Origin: Nocardia sp. SYP-A9097 | GTDB taxonomy: Bacteria; Actinomycetota; Actinomycetes; Mycobacteriales; Mycobacteriaceae | Length of the DNA stretch: 64,000 nucleotides | Direction of reading: 5' to 3' | NCBI RefSeq assembly: GCF_009649815.1 | Contig: NZ_WJIC01000008.1 | Location: 62,001 to 126,000, forward strand | In this document: piece by piece, positions 52,783 through 61,792 of the stretch | Layout: every line of letters starts with the position of its first letter | How positions within the stretch are numbered: the stretch's first letter is position 1 | Notes under the pieces: generated by a model | Database searches by the model: none | Told to the model about the DNA's origin: nothing | What the model saw: the letters and a program-made list of their open reading frames with translations, nothing else | Made by a program: the position numbers and the translations under genes

Positions 52783-53247
52783 TTATGAATCTAGCGCGGC
52801 GAGCGCTTTCTCCCAAGCCTGCTGGTCACGGGCTTCTCCGGGACCGTTCATTTCGGCGAAGCGGATGATTCCGTCTTTGTCTACTACGAACGTGCCACGG
52901 TTGGGGTAGCCGGATTTTTCGTTGAAGACGCCGTAGGCGGAGGCTACTTCGCCGTGCGGCCAGAAATCGGAGAGCAGCGGGAAGGTGTAGCCCTGTTCGG
53001 CTGCCCAGATTTTGTGGGTGGGCGGGGGGCCTACCGAGATGGCCAGGATTTCGGCGTTGTCGTTCTGGAACTTGGGGAGCTCGTCTCGCACCTTGCAGAG
53101 CTCGCCCTGACAGATGCCGGTGAAGGCGAGGGGGTAGAAGACCACCAGGACGTTCTTCTCACCGCGATAGTCGGCGAGTGAAACGTCTTGGTTGTTCTGG
53201 TCTTTCAGGGTGAAGTCCGGTGCGACCGTGCCGACCTCTAGTGGCAT
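52783..53247 (-). CDS. ahpE: AhpE-type one-Cys peroxiredoxin
   Basis: 154 residues, the length of mycobacterial AhpE. LEVGTVAPDFTLKDQNNQDV is followed by YPLAFTGICQGELCKVRDEL with the peroxidatic Cys (about 46) and TFVVDKDGIIRFAE. A second Cys (GELC, five residues later) is not the usual resolving position. It reduces peroxides in the cytosol. GGAGG precedes MPLEVG; the longer frame has no site. It lies in the same neighbourhood as in M. tuberculosis (Rv2238c near aceE). Confidence 0.92.
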   Translation of the reverse strand: MPLEVGTVAPDFTLKDQNNQDVSLADYRGEKNVLVVFYPLAFTGICQGELCKVRDELPKFQNDNAEILAISVGPPPTHKIWAAEQGYTFPLLSDFWPHGEVASAYGVFNEKSGYPNRGTFVVDKDGIIRFAEMNGPGEARDQQAWEKALAALDS

Positions 53248-53277
53248 GCGGAAACCTCCATCGTGTCCGGGCATTCG

Positions 53278-53309
53278 AGGACGGCGTACCACTGGTGGTA
53301 CGCCGTCCT
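53278..53309 (-). terminator. Hairpin between DUF3052 gene and ahpE
   Basis: A perfect 14-bp stem (arm AGGACGGCGTACCA) and a CTGG loop lie 25 bp past the DUF3052 stop. There is no T run on the minus side, so termination may be partial. Confidence 0.6.
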
Positions 53310-53334
53310 GCGAAAACCTTAGCGAAGACGCTGG

Positions 53335-53757
53335 TCAGCGCTGCTTCGAGGGCGTCTTGGGCTGCACCAGGCGGCTGCCGGACCAGTCACCGAGGCTGAT
53401 CGACGAGGTCTGGGTAAGCCCTGCGGGCGTTGCGGATTCGGCGATTTCCGCCGGATCGACATGCCCGTCGTGCCCGGTCTTGGGTGTCAAGACCCAGACG
53501 ATGCCTTCATCGGCCAAAGGAGTGATGACATTGAGGAGTTCGTCGACCAGGTCGCCGTCACCCTCTCGCCACCACAAGAGCACGACGTCGACGACCTCAT
53601 CGGTGTCTTCGTCGAGCATTTCCGACCCGATGGCCTCTTCAACGGCGGCCCGCAGGTCGTCGTCGGTATCGTCATCCCAGCCCAGTTCCTGAATCACCAT
53701 TCCGTGAGTAATGCCAAGCTTCTGAGCGTAGTTCTGCGCGTCCGCCGCGGCGACCAC
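53335..53757 (-). CDS. DUF3052-family protein
   Basis: 140 residues. QNYAQKLGITHGMVIQELGW, LRAAVEEAIGSEMLDEDTDE, VVDVVLLWWREGDGDLVDEL, VWVLTPKTGHDGHVDPAEI and SLGDWSGSRLVQPK follow the conserved actinobacterial family found beside aceE in mycobacteria. The function is unknown; the protein is acidic and cytosolic. GTG at 53755-53757 is the start, with GAGGAGGAC upstream, rather than the longer hydrophobic-looking extension from ATG 53805. Confidence 0.88.
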   Translation of the reverse strand: MVAAADAQNYAQKLGITHGMVIQELGWDDDTDDDLRAAVEEAIGSEMLDEDTDEVVDVVLLWWREGDGDLVDELLNVITPLADEGIVWVLTPKTGHDGHVDPAEIAESATPAGLTQTSSISLGDWSGSRLVQPKTPSKQR

Positions 53758-53928
53758 GGTGGCGTCCTCCTCAACTCCAGACAATAGGTAGATGCAAGCG
53801 AACATGGTTATGGCCTCGAGCGCAAGCTGATCGGCCGAATTCGCACTCTAAATGTCGTATGTGAGACCTTGCGCCCACCCCGGCCGAAACCCGCGACAGC
53901 CGCGAAACGCCGCGTGGACCGACCCGAA

Positions 53929-54486
53929 TCACCGCGTGGGGCAAGCGTTTCGGACCGCGTTCAAAGCATCGTTGACCTTGTGACTTGCGTCATTCAACGG
54001 TCCCACCGACGAGTTGTTGCCGATCTTGCGGACCTCCGCGGCGAGTCCGCGCGCCGCCCCGATGTAGTCGGTCAACTTCTGACCGAGATCCGCGGGCAAG
54101 TCCGAACCCGACGCGTTCACCTGAGTCTCGACGGTGCGGGCCGCATCGTCCAAAGCGTTCGCGGCGCCGTCCCGTTTGTCCGCCTGGTCCGCGGTCTGGC
54201 CGTCGTGCGCGTCCACGAAATCGTTGTAGCGATCGACAGCGGTTCCAGTGGTCTTGCGGAATGGATCGCAGTTGTCGGTGATCGCTTTGGCCTGTGCCGC
54301 CGCCGCTTTCGATGCTGAAGCCGCCGCCGAGGACGTCGCCGCCTCGGCCTTGTACGAGGTCGCCTCCGCCTGATTCGCCGTCGGAGTACCCTCGACCGTG
54401 CTGGCGCAACCTGCGATAACGAGCCCCAGACCCACCGCTACGGTCGCGCTCGCCAATCCGAACCCACGCGGGTTCAGCAGCTTCAT
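53929..54486 (-). CDS. Putative lipoprotein, helical
   Basis: 185 residues. A signal peptide with lipobox LGLVIAGC (Cys about 27) is followed by a Ser/Ala/Lys-rich coiled region (about 44-70) and a helical domain with two further Cys (NCDPF and NACPTR) that could form a disulfide. It is in the position of the unnamed gene next to aceE in mycobacteria. It is probably anchored to the outer face of the membrane; the function is unknown. Divergent from aceE. Confidence 0.8.
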   Translation of the reverse strand: MKLLNPRGFGLASATVAVGLGLVIAGCASTVEGTPTANQAEATSYKAEAATSSAAASASKAAAAQAKAITDNCDPFRKTTGTAVDRYNDFVDAHDGQTADQADKRDGAANALDDAARTVETQVNASGSDLPADLGQKLTDYIGAARGLAAEVRKIGNNSSVGPLNDASHKVNDALNAVRNACPTR

Positions 54487-54682
54487 CGTCTCCCCGTTCC
54501 TGCCTCAGCCGGTTCCCTGGAGAACCGTACTGGATTCTCTGCTGACATGATGACCTGGGACGCACCATGCACAAGGATGTGAGGTGCGCCCCAAACCAAT
54601 CGTTACGGGTATGCCAACACCAGCGGCAGCCCGGGTGAATGACGCCTATCAGATGTCCCACCCTGTACGAGGAGCAAACGTC

Positions 54683-57565
54683 TTGACCGACCTGATGCAC
54701 CCCAATCCTTCGTCGAGTCCCACAAATGGCACGGCACGTAATCGCCCGGCGGGGGGCCGGGTCCGAGTGATCCGCGAGGGGGTGGCGTCATACCTTCCGG
54801 ACATCGATCCGGAGGAGACCAGCGAATGGCTGGACAGCTTCGACGAAATGCTCGAGCGGGAGGGACCCGGCCGCGCCCGCTACCTCATGCTGCGGATGCT
54901 GGAGCGCGCCGGCGAACGCCATGTCGCCATCCCGGCACTGACTTCGACGGACTACGTCAACACCATTCCCACCGAGAACGAGCCCTGGTTCCCCGGCGAC
55001 GAGGAGACCGAGCGCCGCTTCCGCGCCTACATCCGCTGGAACGCCGCGGTCATGGTGCACCGCGCGCAGCGGCCCGGAATCGGTGTGGGCGGCCATATTT
55101 CGACCTATGCGTCGTCTTCGGCCCTCTACGAGGTGGGTTTCAACCACTTCTTCCGCGGTAAGGATCATCCGGGCGGCGGCGACCAGGTCTACATCCAGGG
55201 CCACGCCTCCCCCGGCATCTACGCGCGCGCCTTCCTCGAGGGCCGGCTCACCGAAGACCAGATGGACGGTTTCCGCCAGGAGTACTCCCACGGCGGTCTG
55301 GGCGCGGGTCTGTCGTCCTATCCGCATCCGCGGCTCATGCCGGACTTCTGGGAATTCCCCACGGTCTCCATGGGTTTGGGCCCGATGAACGCCATCTACC
55401 AGGCGCGTTTCAATCACTACCTGCATGATCGCGGCATCAAGGACACCTCGGATCAGCATGTGTGGGCGTTCCTCGGCGACGGCGAGATGGACGAGCCGGA
55501 ATCGCGCGGCCTCATCCAGGTCGCCGCGAACGAGGGCCTGGACAATCTGACCTTCGTCGTCAACGCCAACCTGCAGCGCCTCGACGGCCCGGTTCGCGGT
55601 AACGGCAAGATCATTCAGGAGCTGGAGTCGTTCTTCCGCGGCGCCGGTTGGAATGTCATCAAGGTGGTGTGGGGCCGCGAGTGGGATTCGCTGCTGCAGG
55701 CCGATCGCGACGGCGCGCTGGTCAACCTCATGAACAGCACCCCGGACGGCGACTACCAGACGTACAAGGCCAATGACGGCGCGTACGTGCGCGAGCACTT
55801 CTTCGGCCGCGACCCGCGCACCAAGGAGCTCGTGAAGGGCCTGTCCGACAGCGATGTCTGGAACCTCAAGCGCGGCGGCCACGACTACCGCAAGATCTAC
55901 GCGGCGTACGCGGCGGCCATGGCACACAAGGGACAGCCGACGGTCATCATCGCCAAGACCATCAAGGGTTACGGCCTGGGCAAGCACTTCGAGGCGCGCA
56001 ACGCCACGCACCAGATGAAGAAGATGACCCTGGATGATCTCAAGTCGTTCCGCGATGTGCAGCGGATTCCGATCACCGATGAGCAGCTCGAGGCCAATCC
56101 CTACCTGCCGCCGTACTACCACCCCGGTATGGACGCGCCGGAGATCCAGTACATGATGGGCCGCCGCAAGCAGCTGGGCGGTTTCGTCCCCGAAAGGCGC
56201 ACCGCAGCAAAGCCTCTGCAACTTCCGGGCGATGAGGCCTACCGTTCGGTCCGCAAGGGCTCGGGCAAGCAGAGCATCGCTACCACGATGGCGTTCGTCC
56301 GCCTCATGAAGGACCTGTTGCGGGACAAGGAAATCGGCAAGCGCATCGTGCCGATCATCCCGGACGAGGCCCGTACCTTCGGTATGGACTCGTGGTTCCC
56401 TTCGTTGAAGATCTACAACCGCAACGGCCAGTTGTACACATCGGTCGACGCCGAGTTGATGCTTGCCTACAAAGAGTCCTCCACCGGACAGATTCTGCAC
56501 GAGGGCATCAACGAGGCCGGATCGACCGCGTCGTTCACCGCGGTGGGCACCTCGTACAGCACGCACGGCGAGCCGATGATCCCGCTCTACATCTTCTATT
56601 CGATGTTCGGTTTCCAGCGCACCGGTGACGGTCTCTGGGCCGCCGCGGATCAGATGGCGCGCGGATTCGTGCTCGGAGCAACCGCCGGGCGAACCACGCT
56701 CACCGGAGAGGGCCTGCAGCACAACGACGGTCACTCGCTGCTGCTGGCGTCGACCAATCCGGCGTGTGTCCCGTACGACCCGGCCTTCGCCTTCGAAATC
56801 GCTCATATCGTGCGAGATGGCCTGCGCCGCATGTACGGCGGCGGTGTCGGTATCACCGGTTATCAGGAGGCCCTGCCCGGCACCGATCCCGAGGCGCACT
56901 CGGTGCACCACGAGTTCGGTGGCGAGGACATCTTCTACTACATCACCCTCTACAACGAGCCGCAGTCCCAGCCGGCCGAGCCGGAGAATCTGGATGTGGA
57001 GGGCCTGCTCAAGGGCATCTACCTCTACAAGCGCGGTGGTGAGGGCGCGGTGCGCGCACAGATCCTGGTCGCGGGCGTCACCATGCCCGACGGCCTGCGC
57101 GCGCAGGAGATGCTCGCCGAGTGGGGTGTACAGGCCGATGTCTGGTCGGTGACCTCGTGGGGTGAGCTCCGGAAAGAGGCTCTCGCCAAGGAGATCCAGC
57201 GGCTGCGCCACCCGGACGCCGATCCCGGACAGCCGTACATCACCCAGGCGCTGTCTCAGGCCGAGGGCCCGTTCGTGGCCGCCTCGGACTGGATGCGCGC
57301 GGTACCGGATCAGATCCGCCAGTGGGTACCCGGAAAGTTCATCTCGCTCGGCACGGACGGTTTCGGCTTCTCCGATACCCGTCCCGCCGCGCGCCGCGTC
57401 TTCAATGTGGATGCGGCATCGATCGTGGTAGCGGCCCTTTCCGGCCTCGCCGAGGCGGGCAGAATCGACCGCGCCACGCTGGTCGAGGCGGCCGCCACAT
57501 ACCGCATCGATGATGTGAACGCCGCGCCGAAGGCGGCACCAGGTAGTGAAGGTGGCGACGCATAA
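54683..57565 (+). CDS. aceE: Pyruvate dehydrogenase E1 component, homodimeric type
   Basis: 960 residues, normal for AceE. VRVIREGVASYLPDIDPEET and EWLDSFDEMLEREGP near the N-terminus, GHISTYASSSALYEVGFNHF, the thiamine diphosphate motif GDGEMDEPESRG...VVNANLQRLDG (about 269-305), and the C-terminal transketolase-like part (YTSVDAELMLAYKES, TLTGEGLQHNDGHSLL). It decarboxylates pyruvate and feeds acetyl-CoA to FAS-II. I prefer the TTG at 54683 (GAGGAG eight bases upstream, protein MTDLMHPNP) to the ATG at 54653. Confidence 0.97.
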   Translation: MTDLMHPNPSSSPTNGTARNRPAGGRVRVIREGVASYLPDIDPEETSEWLDSFDEMLEREGPGRARYLMLRMLERAGERHVAIPALTSTDYVNTIPTENEPWFPGDEETERRFRAYIRWNAAVMVHRAQRPGIGVGGHISTYASSSALYEVGFNHFFRGKDHPGGGDQVYIQGHASPGIYARAFLEGRLTEDQMDGFRQEYSHGGLGAGLSSYPHPRLMPDFWEFPTVSMGLGPMNAIYQARFNHYLHDRGIKDTSDQHVWAFLGDGEMDEPESRGLIQVAANEGLDNLTFVVNANLQRLDGPVRGNGKIIQELESFFRGAGWNVIKVVWGREWDSLLQADRDGALVNLMNSTPDGDYQTYKANDGAYVREHFFGRDPRTKELVKGLSDSDVWNLKRGGHDYRKIYAAYAAAMAHKGQPTVIIAKTIKGYGLGKHFEARNATHQMKKMTLDDLKSFRDVQRIPITDEQLEANPYLPPYYHPGMDAPEIQYMMGRRKQLGGFVPERRTAAKPLQLPGDEAYRSVRKGSGKQSIATTMAFVRLMKDLLRDKEIGKRIVPIIPDEARTFGMDSWFPSLKIYNRNGQLYTSVDAELMLAYKESSTGQILHEGINEAGSTASFTAVGTSYSTHGEPMIPLYIFYSMFGFQRTGDGLWAAADQMARGFVLGATAGRTTLTGEGLQHNDGHSLLLASTNPACVPYDPAFAFEIAHIVRDGLRRMYGGGVGITGYQEALPGTDPEAHSVHHEFGGEDIFYYITLYNEPQSQPAEPENLDVEGLLKGIYLYKRGGEGAVRAQILVAGVTMPDGLRAQEMLAEWGVQADVWSVTSWGELRKEALAKEIQRLRHPDADPGQPYITQALSQAEGPFVAASDWMRAVPDQIRQWVPGKFISLGTDGFGFSDTRPAARRVFNVDAASIVVAALSGLAEAGRIDRATLVEAAATYRIDDVNAAPKAAPGSEGGDA

Positions 57566-57580
57566 CGCACGATTAACCCC

Positions 57581-58897
57581 GTGGAACGCAAACCGCCGAG
57601 ACCGCGCCGGATCAACGAAGGCTCCTCCGAACACGAGGTCTACCTTCCGACCGGCGCGCTCTCGCCGAACCGGCAGACCCGAGATCCACTCCCCGACACG
57701 CTGCTCAAGCGGGTCAAACAGTTCTCGGGCCGGCTATCCACCGAGGCCGTGGCCTCGATGCAGGAGCGGTTGCCGTTCTTCGCCAATCTGGATGCCGCGC
57801 AACGCGCCGGGGTCCAGATGCTGGTGCAGACGGCTGTGGTGAACTTCCTGGAGTGGCTGCAGGATCCGGAGAGCGATATCAGGTTCAGCCTGGACGCTTT
57901 CCAGGTCATCCCGGATGATCTGGCGCGGCGGCTGACGCTGCGCCAGACCGTGGACATGGTCCGGGTGGCCATGGAGTTCTTCGAGCAGTGGCTGCCCGCG
58001 CTCGCGCGCAACGATCGCCAGCTGGTGGCATTGACCGAGGCGGTGCTGCGATACGGGCGTGAGCTCGGTTTCGCGGCCGCCTCGGTGTATGCCAGTGCCG
58101 CGGAATCGCGTGGCGCGTGGGATACCCGCCTGGAGGCGCTGGTGGTCGACGCGGTGGTGCGCGGCGATACCGGGCCCGAAATGCTCTCGCGCGCCGCGAC
58201 TCTCAACTGGGATGCCACCGCACCGGCGACGGTGCTGGTCGGCACGCCCCCGAAAGATCAAGTGGCCGTGGTCGGTTCGGTGCATTCGGTGGCCGCCCGG
58301 CACGGCCGCAATGCCCTTGCGGTAGTTCAGGGTTCACGCCTGGTGATGGTGGTCAGCGGTCATCTCGGTGACACCATGCACCCCTCGCCGTTCCTCGCCG
58401 ACCTGCTCAGCGAGGCTTTCTCGGATGGCCCCGTGGTGATCGGCCCGACCACTCGCACGCTCTCGGTCGCACATATAAGTTCTGTCGAGGCGATGGCCGG
58501 TATGGAGGCCGTGGTCGGCTGGCGGAGCGCGCCACGCCCGGTGCACGCGACCGAATTGCTGCCCGAGCGAGCACTTCTCGGCGATCGTGCCGCCGTAACC
58601 GCCCTCAATGAGCTGCTTGTGCTACCGTTGGCCGCCGCTGCGGGCGAGCTGTCCAATACCTTGGACGCCTACCTGGACTGTGGCGGAGCCGTCGAGACCT
58701 GCGCGCGCCAACTGTTCGTTCATCCAAATACCGTCCGCTATCGATTGAAGCGAATCGCCGATATCACGGGCCGGGATCCGATGAACCCGCGCGATGCCTA
58801 CGTGTTACGAATCGCGTCCACGATAGGCCGTCTGACTCGAACCCGTAACGAATCACCCACTTCGGCCTCAGATGTAACCCCCGTCACAGATGCGTAA
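57581..58897 (+). CDS. mabR: MabR, PucR-type regulator of the FAS-II operon
   Basis: 438 residues. A helical N-terminal sensor part comes first, and a C-terminal PucR/CdaR helix-turn-helix follows (LSNTLDAYLDCGGAVETCAR, QLFVHPNTVRYRLKRIADIT). It has the position and layout of Rv2242/MabR, which in mycobacteria controls fabD-acpM-kasA expression. It is 15 bp after aceE and directly before fabD, with a matching operator at 58950. The tail is Thr/Ser-rich. The start ATG at 57581 lies just after the aceE stop. Confidence 0.92.
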   Translation: MERKPPRPRRINEGSSEHEVYLPTGALSPNRQTRDPLPDTLLKRVKQFSGRLSTEAVASMQERLPFFANLDAAQRAGVQMLVQTAVVNFLEWLQDPESDIRFSLDAFQVIPDDLARRLTLRQTVDMVRVAMEFFEQWLPALARNDRQLVALTEAVLRYGRELGFAAASVYASAAESRGAWDTRLEALVVDAVVRGDTGPEMLSRAATLNWDATAPATVLVGTPPKDQVAVVGSVHSVAARHGRNALAVVQGSRLVMVVSGHLGDTMHPSPFLADLLSEAFSDGPVVIGPTTRTLSVAHISSVEAMAGMEAVVGWRSAPRPVHATELLPERALLGDRAAVTALNELLVLPLAAAAGELSNTLDAYLDCGGAVETCARQLFVHPNTVRYRLKRIADITGRDPMNPRDAYVLRIASTIGRLTRTRNESPTSASDVTPVTDA

Positions 58898-58949
58898 GTT
58901 CGAATGTAACGCGTCCGGCGAATCGAACGATCCGACCAACCCACGTGCC

Positions 58950-58972
58950 CTTTTGTGGACACCTCACAAAAG
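58950..58972. promoter_or_regulatory. Candidate MabR operator upstream of fabD
   Basis: CTTTTGTG, seven bases, CACAAAAG: a perfect 8-bp inverted repeat 66 bp before the fabD start. It contains TTTTGT-N9-ACAAAA, which to my recollection is the MabR motif described in mycobacteria. Confidence 0.75.
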
Positions 58973-59037
58973 ACCCACCAAAGCTTCATTCGCGCCGACA
59001 TCTCCTGAGAGCACCACCACAGTGTTTTCTTAGAGAC

Positions 59038-59952
59038 GTGATCGCAGTGTTCGCCCCAGGACAGGGCTCTCAGACACCCGGCATGCTCACCCCTTGGCTC
59101 GAACTGCCCGGCGCGGCCGATCGAATCGCGCTGTGGTCGAAGGCTTCGGGACTGGACCTGCTGCGGTTGGGTACTACCGCGACCGCGGAGGAGATCACCG
59201 ATACCGCGGTGACACAGCCTCTGGTTGTCGCGGCGGCGCTTTTGGCCTTCGCGGAAATCCCCACGGATGTACTTCCCGCGGATACCATCGTCGCCGGACA
59301 TTCGGTCGGCGAGCTCGCGGCCGCCGCCATCGCCGGAGTCATCTCCCCCGATGACGCGGTGGCACTCGCCGCTCTCCGTGGCGGAGAGATGGCCAAGGCT
59401 TGCGCACTCGAGCCGACCGGTATGTCCGCGGTGCTCGGCGGTGACGAAGCCGTCGTGCTCGCTCGGCTCGACGAACTCGGCCTGATCCCGGCCAACCGCA
59501 ATGCGGTCGGGCAGATCGTGGCGGCGGGTAAGCTGGGCGCGCTCGCAGAACTTGCGAGCAACCCGCCCGAAAAGGCGCGCGTCCGGGCACTTCCGGTCGC
59601 GGGCGCTTTCCACACCGCGTTCATGGCACCTGCCCAGGACGCCGTGGCGGCCGCCATCGCCAAGATCACTCCGGGCGAGCCGATCCGGACCCTGCTGTCG
59701 AACTTCGACGGCAAGCCGGTCGCCTCCGGCCGGGATGCGGTCGATAAGCTTGCTGCCCAGGTCACGCGCCCCGTGCGCTGGGATCTGTGCACCGAAACCG
59801 TTCGCGCGGCAGGTGTTTCCGCGGTGGCAGAGTTGCCGCCGGCGGGCACCCTGGTCGGCATTGCCAAGCGGGAGCTCAAGGGCACCCCGAATCTGGCACT
59901 GAAGACCCCCGCGGACCTCCCCGCGCTGGCCGAACTCTCCACCAAGGGCTAG
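59038..59952 (+). CDS. fabD: Malonyl-CoA:ACP transacylase
   Basis: 304 residues. VIAVFAPGQGSQTPGML at the N-terminus, VAGHSVGELAAAAIAG with the catalytic Ser, and ALPVAGAFHTAFMAPAQD with the His. It moves malonyl from CoA to AcpM for mycolate-precursor elongation. The GTG at 59038 gives the normal start; the ATG at 58945 would add a tail and overlap the operator. The upstream purine stretch is weak, so a short-leader or leaderless transcript is possible. Confidence 0.96.
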   Translation: MIAVFAPGQGSQTPGMLTPWLELPGAADRIALWSKASGLDLLRLGTTATAEEITDTAVTQPLVVAAALLAFAEIPTDVLPADTIVAGHSVGELAAAAIAGVISPDDAVALAALRGGEMAKACALEPTGMSAVLGGDEAVVLARLDELGLIPANRNAVGQIVAAGKLGALAELASNPPEKARVRALPVAGAFHTAFMAPAQDAVAAAIAKITPGEPIRTLLSNFDGKPVASGRDAVDKLAAQVTRPVRWDLCTETVRAAGVSAVAELPPAGTLVGIAKRELKGTPNLALKTPADLPALAELSTKG

Positions 59953-60055
59953 CTTGACTCGCGGCCCGCTTCGTCAACGGCGACGAAGGCAAACGGACCG
60001 CAAGCATTGAATTTCATCCGACCCACCTACAGGAAATAAGAAGGGAGCCACCACA

Positions 60056-60361
60056 GTGGCCGCTCTGACCCAGGAACAGATCGTCGAAGAGCTCGGCAAG
60101 ATCATCGAAGAGGTGACCGGGATCGAGCCTTCCGAGGTGACCGTCGAGAAGTCCTTCGTCGACGACCTGGACATCGACTCCCTGTCGATGGTCGAGATCG
60201 CCGTTCAGACCGAGGACAAGTACGGCGTCAAGATCCCGGATGAGGACCTCGCCAGCCTGAAGACCGTCGGCGACGCCGTGTCCTACATCCAGAAGCTCGA
60301 GGCCGAGAACGCCGACGCCGCCGAGGCGATGAAGGCCAAGTTCTCGAACGACGGCGAGTAG
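60056..60361 (+). CDS. acpM: Meromycolate-extension acyl carrier protein
   Basis: 101 residues, acidic. FVDDLDIDSLSMVEIAVQTE carries the phosphopantetheine Ser (DSLS, about 42). It has a C-terminal extension past the usual 80 residues (KLEAENADAAEAMKAKF), shorter than in M. tuberculosis AcpM. It carries growing chains between FAS-II enzymes. GTG start with AAGGGAG upstream; 11 bp to kasA. Confidence 0.97.
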   Translation: MAALTQEQIVEELGKIIEEVTGIEPSEVTVEKSFVDDLDIDSLSMVEIAVQTEDKYGVKIPDEDLASLKTVGDAVSYIQKLEAENADAAEAMKAKFSNDGE

Positions 60362-60372
60362 GAACAGACACC

Positions 60373-61623
60373 GTGACCACTCCTTCCACCTTGAACGGGA
60401 ACTTCCCCAACGTCGTCGTGACCAGCATGGCGGCGACCACGTCGATCGCTGGTGACGTCGATGCGACGTGGAAGGGACTCCTCAACGGCGAGAGCGGCAT
60501 TGACGTTCTCGAGGATGATTTCATCGAGGAGTACGACCTTCCGGTCCGTATCGGCGGTCACTTGAAGGTGTCTCCGGATACTCTGCTCAGCCGCGTCGAG
60601 ATCCGCCGTATGGCGTATGTCGAGCGACTGGCGACCGTCCTCGGTCGTGAGGTCTGGAAGAACGCCGGAACACCCGAGGTCGATCCGCTGCGCCTCGGTG
60701 TGGCCATCGGCACCGGCCTCGGTGGCGGCGATGCCCTCATCGACTCGGTCGACAAGCTGAAGAACGGTGGCTATCGCAAGATTTCGCCGCTGGCTGTTCA
60801 GATGGTCATGCCGAATGGTCCCTCCGCCGTTGTCGGTCTCGAGCTCAAGGCCCGGGCGGGAGTGATCACTCCGGTCTCGGCGTGCTCGTCGGGTTCGGAG
60901 GCCATCGCCAACGCGTGGCGGATGATCGTCATGGGTGACGCCGATATCGTCGTCACCGGTGGCGTCGAAGGCTTCATCGATTCGGTGCCGATCGCGGCCT
61001 TCTCGATGATGCGTGCGATGAGCACCCGCAATAACGATCCGAAGGGCGCTTCGCGGCCCTTCGACAAGGATCGCGATGGCTTCGTCTTCGGCGAGGCGGG
61101 CGCGCTCATGGTCGTCGAGACCGAGGAGCACGCCAAGGCTCGTGGCGCCACGATCCACGCCCGGCTCATGGGCGCGGGCATCACTTCGGACGGCTTCCAC
61201 CTGGTGGCGCCGGATCCGGAGGGCACCGGTGCCGGTCGGGCCATGCAGCGCGCGATGCAGACCGCGGGTCTGTCCCCCAAGGACATCACCCACGTCAACG
61301 CGCACGCGACTGCCACCCCTATCGGTGACTACGCGGAGAAGAACGCGATTCATCACGCAGGCGTTCAGCATGCGTCGATCTACGCACCCAAGTCCGCCCT
61401 GGGCCACTCGATCGGCGCTGTCGGCGCGCTCGAGTCGGTGCTCACGGTTCTCAGCATTCGGGATGGCATCGTCCCCCCGACGCTGAACCTGGAGAACCAG
61501 GATCCGGAGATCGATCTGGATGTCGTGCACGGCGAGGCTCGCCGTCAGGACATCGAGTACGCGATCAACAACTCCTTCGGTTTCGGTGGGCACAATGTCG
61601 CGCTCGCCTTCGGCCGGTACTGA
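60373..61623 (+). CDS. kasA: Beta-ketoacyl-ACP synthase KasA
   Basis: 416 residues, the length of KasA. Active site: VSACSSGSEAIANAW (Cys), NAHATATPIGD (His) and SALGHSIGAVGALES (Lys/His region), and the KAS signature GGVEGFIDSVPIAAFSMMRA. It condenses malonyl-AcpM with the acyl chain. GTG start, tight spacing to acpM. No kasB follows; a long hairpin separates it from accD6. Confidence 0.95.
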   Translation: MTTPSTLNGNFPNVVVTSMAATTSIAGDVDATWKGLLNGESGIDVLEDDFIEEYDLPVRIGGHLKVSPDTLLSRVEIRRMAYVERLATVLGREVWKNAGTPEVDPLRLGVAIGTGLGGGDALIDSVDKLKNGGYRKISPLAVQMVMPNGPSAVVGLELKARAGVITPVSACSSGSEAIANAWRMIVMGDADIVVTGGVEGFIDSVPIAAFSMMRAMSTRNNDPKGASRPFDKDRDGFVFGEAGALMVVETEEHAKARGATIHARLMGAGITSDGFHLVAPDPEGTGAGRAMQRAMQTAGLSPKDITHVNAHATATPIGDYAEKNAIHHAGVQHASIYAPKSALGHSIGAVGALESVLTVLSIRDGIVPPTLNLENQDPEIDLDVVHGEARRQDIEYAINNSFGFGGHNVALAFGRY

Positions 61624-61679
61624 CGCACGGTTGAACCGGTAACCCGGTTCGGCATCAGCGCCGGTTTGTAAGACAAGTG

Positions 61680-61730
61680 GTCCCGGCGGGGATTCGGAAA
61701 TGCGATCCCGCATCCGAATCCCCCCGGGAC
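61680..61730 (+). terminator. Long hairpin between kasA and accD6
   Basis: A 17-bp stem (61680-61697 with 61714-61730) broken only by one bulged C, with a small inner stem TGCG/CGCA. A short T run (ACATTTTCG) follows. It could end or attenuate transcription before accD6, or mark RNA processing. Confidence 0.6.
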
Positions 61731-61792
61731 TTCGACATTTTCGCAGCCGCTCTCAGGCGACCGCACTTCCTTAATCAAGAGGAGAGTTCGCG

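Noticed and set aside
54788..57634. 948-codon minus-strand frame opposite aceE
   Set aside because: Antisense shadow of aceE with no domain or start signal.
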